The translations under genes were made by a program, and so were the position numbers. A stretch of 40,242 nt of DNA, taken from contig CAZBBA010000031.1 in the NCBI GenBank assembly GCA_964490015.1, positions 1-40,242 on the forward strand, given 5' to 3'. The notes beneath the pieces are model-generated. The model saw only the letters and a program-made list of their open reading frames with translations, ran no database searches and had not been told where the DNA came from. Below are positions 34,673 to 40,242 of this stretch, piece by piece. Numbering within the stretch: the stretch's first letter is position 1; each line of letters begins with the position of its first letter. This DNA is from Perlabentimonas sp964490015. Its GTDB lineage: Bacteria; Bacteroidota; Bacteroidia; Bacteroidales; Tenuifilaceae.

Positions 34673-35902
34673 ATGAAAAGTCTTGTTTCAATAGCATTAT
34701 TCCTTTCGCTTACAGCTTTCTGGAGCTGCAAAAAGGATGACCCCAAGCCCAATCTAACGCCCAAGGCAATTGAGCTTACGGCAAAGTCGGCACAGGTAAT
34801 TTCCAACAGCAACGCCTTTGGCATTGATTTATTTACACGAACAGCCACTGAGGAGAATCAGAACTTGATGCTCTCCCCGTTAAGCGCAAGCACGGCGCTA
34901 ACCATGCTGCTCAATGGCTGCGAAGGCGACACTTACACCCAGCTGAAAAGTACCCTGAACTACCCCGAGGACATGACCATTGAGGAGGTAAACGAGGCTT
35001 ACAAAAGTTTGGTTAGCCAGCTGCTTAGCGCCGACCCAAAGGTTAAGCTAACCCTGGCCAATGCCATCTTTTACCGTAATGGTTTTGCCGTGAAATCGCC
35101 ATTTTTAAATACCATGAGCACCGATTTCGAGGCCACAGTTCGGGGGCTCGATTTTGATGCCCCATCAGCGCTTACCACCATTAATAAGTGGGCAAGCGAC
35201 AATACGTACGAGAAGATCCCCAAGGTGCTTGACGAAATATCGGGCAATGCGGTGTTGTTCCTGATGAATGCCCTATACTTTAAGGGTGACTGGAGCTACC
35301 AGTTCGATAAGGATTTAACCACGCTTAAGCCATTTAATCTCGATAATGGCTCATTGGTAAACGTGAGCACCATGACCGGTGAGGTTGGTGCACGCCTTGC
35401 CTTCGGCAATAGCTACAGGGCGATTGAGCTGCCCTACGGCCGCACTAATTTCACCATGGTGATTGTGGTGCCAGAGAACACCCTTGCCGACTTTTACCAG
35501 TCATTCTCAGGCAGTGTATGGAGTAGCATAACCACTGCACTTGATGCAAGTACCAGCTTTGGCAAGGTTGATGTTTTTATGCCCCGGTTTAAGTTCTCCT
35601 ACGAGAAGGTGTTGAACGACCAACTCCAGAGCATGGGCATGGTTGATGCTTTCGACGAAGTGTTGGCCAACCTATCGGGTATTGCCGATGCCTCAATCTT
35701 CGTTAGCTTTGTGAAGCAGAATACCTTTGTTGAGGTGAACGAGGAGGGCACCGAGGCAGCTGCCGTTACTACCATTGGGGTCGAATTGACATCAGTTCCT
35801 GGATCCACTGTTTTTAGGATCGATAAGCCATTTGTGTTTGCCATTCGCGAGCGCACCACCAACACGCTCATGTTTATTGGTCAGGTTACCGATCCTAGGT
35901 AG
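34673..35902 (+). CDS. Serpin-family serine protease inhibitor (probable lipoprotein)
   Basis: A 409-residue serpin, a suicide inhibitor of serine or cysteine proteases. The N-terminal signal ends AFWSC with Cys19 as probable lipid site, so it would sit on the envelope. Serpin signatures are NLMLSPLSASTALTMLLNG, NAIFYRNG, FLMNALYFKGDW, MPRFKFSYE and the C-terminal DKPFVFAIRE. The reactive-centre hinge EEGTEAAAVTT (357-367) has the small residues needed for loop insertion, so it should be inhibitory. Counting from the hinge places P1-P1' at about Thr373-Ser374, hinting at elastase-like targets. It heads a likely cluster with the LVIVD and barrel genes. Confidence 0.92.
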   Translation: MKSLVSIALFLSLTAFWSCKKDDPKPNLTPKAIELTAKSAQVISNSNAFGIDLFTRTATEENQNLMLSPLSASTALTMLLNGCEGDTYTQLKSTLNYPEDMTIEEVNEAYKSLVSQLLSADPKVKLTLANAIFYRNGFAVKSPFLNTMSTDFEATVRGLDFDAPSALTTINKWASDNTYEKIPKVLDEISGNAVLFLMNALYFKGDWSYQFDKDLTTLKPFNLDNGSLVNVSTMTGEVGARLAFGNSYRAIELPYGRTNFTMVIVVPENTLADFYQSFSGSVWSSITTALDASTSFGKVDVFMPRFKFSYEKVLNDQLQSMGMVDAFDEVLANLSGIADASIFVSFVKQNTFVEVNEEGTEAAAVTTIGVELTSVPGSTVFRIDKPFVFAIRERTTNTLMFIGQVTDPR

Positions 35903-35982
35903 GAAATTGAAGTACTATGCCTAGGTGGTCAACAATTACTATTGATCCGCATTTCATCCAAAACTCTAAAGTTTAAACGCAA

Positions 35983-37263
35983 ATGAAAAAAGTACTAATT
36001 CAAATTGTAGTGGTTGCCGGGCTAGCATTCTCTCTTACAGGCTGCAACGACACCACCATCGAGCGCATAACCTTCGATGCCAATGTGCCAATTTACATGT
36101 CGTTTGCCGAGTTTCGCACCAGCTTTAAGAAGAGCGATGCCGAGGAGATATCGCGGCTGGGCAAGATGTACTTCAAGGATAACTACCTTTTTGTGAACGA
36201 CTATGGCAAGGGGATTCATGTAATCGATAACTCCGATCCCTCAAATCCTCAGAAAATTGCATTTTACGAGATTTTGGGCAATGTCGATTTGGCCATTCGT
36301 GGCAATATCCTTTTTGCCGATAGCTACATCGATTTATTGGCCATCGATATTACCGATGTAAACAATCCGGTAGAGGTTAGCCGGGTGGAGAACGTGTTTC
36401 CCGAAATCGCCCCCGAGGGCGATAGCTGGTACCCCTACGCTAATGTCGATCGATTGAAAGGGGTAATTGTGGGCTGGGAGGTGAAAACCGTAACCGAGGA
36501 TCGTGAGGTTTCCCGCTATGGAGGTTGGTTTTTCAGGGGAGAATTCTTAGCAATGGATGGTGCCAATTCGGGAAGTCCCGGCTGGTCGGGTGGAGCAGGA
36601 GTAGGCGGTTCCATGGCGCGCTTTATGCTAAACGAGGAGTACCTCTACGTAATTTCCATACCCTCGCGCCTAAAAACGGTTAACACTAGCTCCGTTGAAA
36701 GCATGGTGGTAATCGACAGCGTGGATGTGCCCCGGAATATGGAAACGCTTTTTAAACTCGAGGATAAGCTGTTTATTGGTACCACCACCGGGATGCTAAT
36801 TTTTGGACTGGAAAATCCCAGCGCTCCTCGCCAAATATCGGCCTACGACCATGTTACAGCTTGTGATCCAGTGGTGGTTGATGGTCAATTTGCCTACGTT
36901 ACGTTGCGCTCGGGCAACAACTGCAACAATGCCCAGAACCTGCTCGAGGTAATCGATATTTCCTCCATCGAGCATCCATTTCTGGTAAAGTCGTACCCCA
37001 TGTATAATCCACATGGACTGGGAGTCGATGGGAACCTGCTGTTTATCTGCGATGGCGATGCAGGGCTAAAGATCTACGACAAGTCCGATCCATTGCAAAT
37101 TCACATGAATCAGCTTAAGCATTACCCCGACTTTAACACCTACGATGTGATACCCTTTAGCGGTGTGCTAATGATGGTTGGCGCCGATGGTATTTATCAG
37201 TACGATTATAGCGATCCGGGAAATATTACCCAAATCAGCTTTATATCAGTTGCGGGAGAATAA
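35983..37263 (+). CDS. LVIVD-repeat lipoprotein
   Basis: A 426-residue exported lipoprotein; the signal ends SLTGC with Cys21. The mature part has repeated propeller-like units of the LVIVD type, with patterns such as YLFVNDYGKGIHVIDNSDPS, LLAIDITDVNNPVEVSR, LLEVIDISSIEHPFLVKSY and LFICDGDAGLKIYDKSDP. Such proteins form extracellular beta-propellers of unknown binding partner. The barrel gene follows after 2 bp, so the two are cotranscribed. Confidence 0.85.
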   Translation: MKKVLIQIVVVAGLAFSLTGCNDTTIERITFDANVPIYMSFAEFRTSFKKSDAEEISRLGKMYFKDNYLFVNDYGKGIHVIDNSDPSNPQKIAFYEILGNVDLAIRGNILFADSYIDLLAIDITDVNNPVEVSRVENVFPEIAPEGDSWYPYANVDRLKGVIVGWEVKTVTEDREVSRYGGWFFRGEFLAMDGANSGSPGWSGGAGVGGSMARFMLNEEYLYVISIPSRLKTVNTSSVESMVVIDSVDVPRNMETLFKLEDKLFIGTTTGMLIFGLENPSAPRQISAYDHVTACDPVVVDGQFAYVTLRSGNNCNNAQNLLEVIDISSIEHPFLVKSYPMYNPHGLGVDGNLLFICDGDAGLKIYDKSDPLQIHMNQLKHYPDFNTYDVIPFSGVLMMVGADGIYQYDYSDPGNITQISFISVAGE

Positions 37264-37265
37264 TA

Positions 37266-37979
37266 ATGAGAGCATTTAGCTTATTTTTAGCTGCATTAAC
37301 GATAACTCTGGTTGGCATCGGGCAGCAAAGGCCCACAAACTTGCCGGCAACTAAGGATGATTCCCTTGGCCTGGGAGTCATCCTTTCCTCAAATCTCACT
37401 AATCACTTAAGTGATGTTACAGTTGGAAATAGTTTTTCCCAATCCAACGAACATTTCGAGTTTAACCAGTTCGGTTCGCGAACTCCAGGATACTACGTTC
37501 ACTTTAAGGTTAGCGTGTTGGCTGGGAAAAATGAGTCGGGCGATGCCTACAACGCCAGTTTTCAACTCTCCAACGGGATGCAGTTTGCCGATGGATTTAG
37601 CCTAGGAGTGGGTTTGGGTATCGAGGAATTGGGCGCTCCTGTAATCCCGCTTTATGCCGATATTAAGTACAACTATCTACCAGGCCGAGTATCACCATTT
37701 CTCTTTGTTAGGGCTGGGTACGGGTTTGCCCTGCAGGTTGAAGCCGACGATTACTACGACAGCAACAATCTAAACTCTCCGGTTGGTGGGTTTATGTTTA
37801 ACGGTGGAATAGGAATGGCCCTGTTCTCGTTTCAGCGAACGGCCATAACTGTGGGGTTGGGGTATAGGTATCAGAAGGTAACCATTCCGGTTTACAATTA
37901 CTGGTGGAGCAGCTATAGTCGCGAGGTGGAAACCAAGTTTAACCGTATTGAGATTCTGTTTGGGTTTATTTTTAGGTAA
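37266..37979 (+). CDS. Outer-membrane beta-barrel protein
   Basis: A 237-residue secreted protein. A signal peptide (about 1-19) is followed by alternating amphipathic strands: YYVHFKVSVLAGK, FSLGVGLGIEELG, IPLYADIKYNYLP, PFLFVRAGYGFALQVE, GGFMFNGGIGMALFS, AITVGLGYRYQKV, and the terminal IEILFGFIFR. The pattern suggests an 8-10-strand barrel. It probably works with the LVIVD lipoprotein encoded 2 bp upstream. The 291-bp gap after it (37980-38270) holds a degenerate tttgtgcc/gcacaaag phrase and the sigma-gene promoter region. Confidence 0.75.
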   Translation: MRAFSLFLAALTITLVGIGQQRPTNLPATKDDSLGLGVILSSNLTNHLSDVTVGNSFSQSNEHFEFNQFGSRTPGYYVHFKVSVLAGKNESGDAYNASFQLSNGMQFADGFSLGVGLGIEELGAPVIPLYADIKYNYLPGRVSPFLFVRAGYGFALQVEADDYYDSNNLNSPVGGFMFNGGIGMALFSFQRTAITVGLGYRYQKVTIPVYNYWWSSYSREVETKFNRIEILFGFIFR

Positions 37980-38217
37980 GAAACAGTTCTTGTGCTGGTA
38001 ATTTGAAGGTTCTAAGAATTTCCACTTTGCATTCTTTGTGACCCCTTTGTGCCACTAATCAGTTTTGTAATGTAACAAGCACAAAGTGAGATTGTAATCC
38101 AACACAGGTCTAGGTTTTGATTGATCAACACAACATAGTAAATGAAGCATAAAAAAACATCAAAAGGGTTTTCATCTAAAATAAAGGTTCATTGTAAGTT
38201 GGAATCCAACATCGATA

Positions 38218-38261
38218 TTAAATCGACCCAAATTGAGTTATATTTGATGGACTCGATTTAA
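38218..38261 (+). promoter_or_regulatory. Promoter region of the ECF sigma gene with 9-bp inverted repeat
   Basis: TATATTTG at 38239-38246 matches the -7 element 24 bp before the ATG at 38271. It lies between the two arms of an exact 9-bp inverted repeat, ttaaatcga (38218-38226) and tcgatttaa (38253-38261). No good -33 TTG is present. The repeat could be an operator or a hairpin in the 5' end of the message. Confidence 0.45.
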
Positions 38262-38270
38262 TACATTACG

Positions 38271-38855
38271 ATGATTTGGCAACGGGATAAAATATCGACC
38301 TACACCGAGCTGGAGCTTATTGCGGGCTGCATCGAGGGCAAGTCGAAATGCCAGGAAGTGCTTTACAAGCGTTTCTTCTCCCTAGCCATGTCAATTTGCG
38401 TAAGGTACGTGCCCAATGGCAGCGAGGCCATGGAGGTGGTGAACGACGGATTTGTTAAGGTGTTCGAAAATCTTCCCCGGTACGATACCCAAAGGCCCTT
38501 CAAGGCCTGGCTGTCGCGAATTATGGTGAATACGGCCATCGACCATTACCGGCGAAACGTTAAGAGCAGCCACTTGGTTTTGGACGATAATCAGGAGGGC
38601 GAGGAGAGTGATCCCGAAATTGAGCAAACCCTTAGCACCGACGATATTATTCAGCTCTTTGCCCTGCTGCCCGATGCCTACCGCTTAACCTTTAACCTCT
38701 ACGAGGTTGAGGGATACACGCACGAGGAGATTGGGCAAATGCTGGGGGTTACCACCTCCACGTCGAGGTCGAACCTTACCAGAGCCAAAAAGATGTTAAA
38801 AATGCTTTATATGCAGCATATTAATAAGGAGAAAAGGTGTCATGAAACTGTTTAA
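38271..38855 (+). CDS. ECF-type RNA polymerase sigma factor
   Basis: A 194-residue extracytoplasmic-function sigma factor. Region 2 (about 25-95) includes YKRFFSLAMSICVRYV, EAMEVVNDGFVKVFENL and FKAWLSRIMVNTAIDHYRR, which bind the -10 element and core polymerase. Region 4 (about 128-185) has LLPDAYRLTFNLYEVEGYTH and EEIGQMLGVTTSTSRSNLTRAKKML, binding the -35 element. It overlaps the next gene by 14 nt, the usual arrangement for a sigma factor and its membrane regulator. Confidence 0.92.
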   Translation: MIWQRDKISTYTELELIAGCIEGKSKCQEVLYKRFFSLAMSICVRYVPNGSEAMEVVNDGFVKVFENLPRYDTQRPFKAWLSRIMVNTAIDHYRRNVKSSHLVLDDNQEGEESDPEIEQTLSTDDIIQLFALLPDAYRLTFNLYEVEGYTHEEIGQMLGVTTSTSRSNLTRAKKMLKMLYMQHINKEKRCHETV

Positions 38856-40125
38856 CGACGAGTTTGCCGATAGAGTAAAAGATGCTTTTAGCAGCTACAA
38901 CGCCGACCATCTGGCCGATGCGGGCTGGAATGCGTTTACTCGAAAGCAGGCTAAATCGCGTGGATTGCTAGTTGCATTGCCCATCTGGGCAAAGGCGGCA
39001 TCCTTTGCTATCCTCCTGTCGCTTGGCAGCTTTTTAACCTACCGTGCTCTGCAAACCAATACACAGCAGAATTTGGCAATTGTGGATGTACAACCTGAGG
39101 TTTCGAAAACCACACCCATCGAAAAGGCAGTATCACCAGAGATATTATCAACCTCACCTCAAGAGATAACCACTAAATCCTCATCCAGCGAGAGTAGAAC
39201 AGTTAAAACAAGGAATGTTGAGCAGGTTGATAATAGTTTAGTCAGCTTAGTTGATTCTATAGGTAAGCTTGAAATAGCTGATACTGTTCTATTGGCCGAA
39301 ACTACCGATTCTCGGATTGAAGAGGTGGAGATTAGTGAAACTAATCAGCAGGACGAAAAGGGTGATTTGGAGACGATAACCACGCAGAATGCCCATGTAA
39401 GTGTTAGCTTAGCCCAACAGCAACCTATGGAGTCGTTGGTGGAGATTCCCCAAGCCCGAAGAACTCGGCTGGTGGCTGGCCTGTCGGGGATGGTGGCCGC
39501 TGTGGAGCATTTAATCTCCGACGCCCCGGGCGTTTCGGTTGGGCTGTATGCCGAGCATAAGCTCACCGACAATATTTCAATCCGCCCAGGTATGGCGTTA
39601 GCCAAGCATAGCTACGGCCTACAAACCGTTGCCTCGGGTAACGATAAGTTGATGTACGACGCTCTTCCTACAAATGAGATGAGCGCTGGAAGAGGCGAGT
39701 CGCTTTCGTACGACAACCACATGGATATGGTGGTAATGGAAATTCCCATCAACTTAGTGTTCAAGGTTCGTGAGCGACGTAAATCCAGCGTTTTTGTCTC
39801 AGCAGGGGCATCATCGTTAATCTACCTTAGCCAGAAATTTTCGGGAACCAGGCGTTACTCCGAGACTCTTTTCGATGCTGCATCGGGTGCTTACTATCTA
39901 AGCAGCAATACCACCTCGGTGGAGGTTAATGACGAGTACACCGCCTTTAGCCGTGCCGATATGTTTGGCCTACTTAACCTGTCGGCTGGGTACACCTTCC
40001 CCTTTACCAAGAGCACGGTTATGGCCATTGAGCCCTTTGTGCAGCTACCCTTGGGCTCCATAACCAGCAATAACATGCGCATGGGATTTGGAGGGATCTC
40101 GCTAAAGGTTCAGCTTACCAGGTAA
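38842..40125 (+). CDS. Putative anti-sigma-like protein with barrel-like C-terminal domain
   Basis: A 427-residue protein coupled to the ECF sigma gene. Residues 1-45 are soluble and helical, the place where anti-sigma factors hold their sigma. One transmembrane helix follows at about 46-67. Residues 70-200 are a Ser/Thr/Glu-rich linker of low complexity. Residues about 205-427 have amphipathic strands typical of Bacteroidota outer-membrane barrels (VSVGLYAEHKLTDNISIRPG, VFVSAGASSLIYLS, FGLLNLSAGYTFPF, MGFGGISLKVQLTR). A protein linking an inner-membrane helix to a barrel would span the envelope. The regulator role comes from gene order and topology; no classic zinc anti-sigma motif is seen. 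Confidence 0.65.
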   Translation: MKLFNDEFADRVKDAFSSYNADHLADAGWNAFTRKQAKSRGLLVALPIWAKAASFAILLSLGSFLTYRALQTNTQQNLAIVDVQPEVSKTTPIEKAVSPEILSTSPQEITTKSSSSESRTVKTRNVEQVDNSLVSLVDSIGKLEIADTVLLAETTDSRIEEVEISETNQQDEKGDLETITTQNAHVSVSLAQQQPMESLVEIPQARRTRLVAGLSGMVAAVEHLISDAPGVSVGLYAEHKLTDNISIRPGMALAKHSYGLQTVASGNDKLMYDALPTNEMSAGRGESLSYDNHMDMVVMEIPINLVFKVRERRKSSVFVSAGASSLIYLSQKFSGTRRYSETLFDAASGAYYLSSNTTSVEVNDEYTAFSRADMFGLLNLSAGYTFPFTKSTVMAIEPFVQLPLGSITSNNMRMGFGGISLKVQLTR

Positions 40126-40130
40126 AAGCA

Positions 40131-40164
40131 AACAGCCCGCTGAGAATTCAGCGGGCTGTTTTTT
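40131..40164 (+). terminator. Intrinsic terminator after the sigma/anti-sigma-like operon
   Basis: aacagcccgctga (40131-40143) pairs exactly with tcagcgggctgtt (40148-40160) across a 4-nt loop, ending in six T (40159-40164). It starts 5 bp after the stop. On the other strand it would also lie just after the tRNA-Cys gene. Confidence 0.9.
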
Positions 40165-40165
40165 G

Positions 40166-40236
40166 AGGTCTCGAGCGGATTCGAACCGCTGTACGAGGTT
40201 TTGCAGACCTCTGCCTAGCCACTCGGCCACGAGACC
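40166..40236 (-). tRNA. tRNA-Cys (GCA)
   Basis: The minus strand folds as a 71-nt tRNA: acceptor arm GGTCTCG (40236-40230) pairing with CGAGACC (40173-40167); D arm in TGGCCGAGTGGCTAGGC; anticodon arm GAGGT-CTGCAAA-ACCTC with anticodon GCA, decoding Cys; and T arm AGCGG-TTCGAAT-CCGCT. The discriminator is U (40166), the known identity base of tRNA-Cys. CCA is not encoded. It is complete within the window. Confidence 0.95.
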
Positions 40237-40242
40237 ATTAGT

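Overview
The window looks like chromosome from a member of the Bacteroidota, most likely order Bacteroidales. Several promoters fit the Bacteroidota pattern (TTG/TTTG, 18-20 nt, then TAnnTTTG). Outer-membrane barrels and lipoproteins are frequent, recognisable Shine-Dalgarno sequences are scarce, and the gene content (DUF4914, PD40 and LVIVD lipoproteins, SDR-type threonine dehydrogenase, NYN plus cold-shock protein) is typical of that phylum. Most of it is housekeeping and envelope biology. I see no insertion sequence, prophage or CRISPR array.

Layout. 1-1.0 kb: the tail of a polyprenol-kinase-like membrane protein, then a hicAB toxin-antitoxin pair with a perfect palindrome over its promoter. 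1.0-7.7 kb: a uridine-kinase-like protein, a small membrane protein, and a divergent trehalose pair (a fused HAD/GH65 phosphorylase facing a fused trehalose-phosphate synthase/phosphatase). 7.7-9.7 kb: rfbB and an NYN/cold-shock RNA-binding protein. 9.9-16.6 kb: a complete tripartite RND efflux operon (TetR, TolC-like, membrane fusion, RND pump) ending in a small PII-like protein. 16.9-19.2 kb: threonine dehydrogenase, a sirtuin and a barrel protein. 19.2-21.4 kb: cysteine synthesis (cysK, epsC). 21.5-28.4 kb: a secreted S9 peptidase, an MscS channel and an unrecognised 1012-residue P-loop protein. 28.6-33.3 kb: a DUF4914 PEPCK-like protein and the lysC-lysA operon. 33.4-38.0 kb: secreted lipoproteins (PD40, serpin, LVIVD) and a barrel protein. 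38.3-40.2 kb: an ECF sigma factor overlapping a membrane protein with an anti-sigma-like start and a barrel-like end, then tRNA-Cys on the minus strand.

The most interesting signals are two predicted ribosome-mediated attenuators of amino-acid genes. Upstream of epsC (serine O-acetyltransferase, the committed step to cysteine) a leader reading frame contains three consecutive Cys codons. It is followed by a strong intrinsic terminator just before epsC, and by segments that can form mutually exclusive pairs (1:2, 2:3, 3:4) like the classical trp/his attenuators. Upstream of lysC a 37-codon leader rich in Lys and Met precedes a terminator with an eight-U run, and an alternative antiterminator pairing can be drawn. 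Both are inferences from sequence alone, but the geometry agrees at each step.

Gene functions are assigned from recognised motifs and family memory; no database search was possible. Strong calls are CysK, EpsC, LysA, LysC, RfbB, the RND operon, HicAB, the serpin and tRNA-Cys. The 1012-residue protein, the small PII-like protein and the barrel-bearing partner of the sigma factor remain functionally open.
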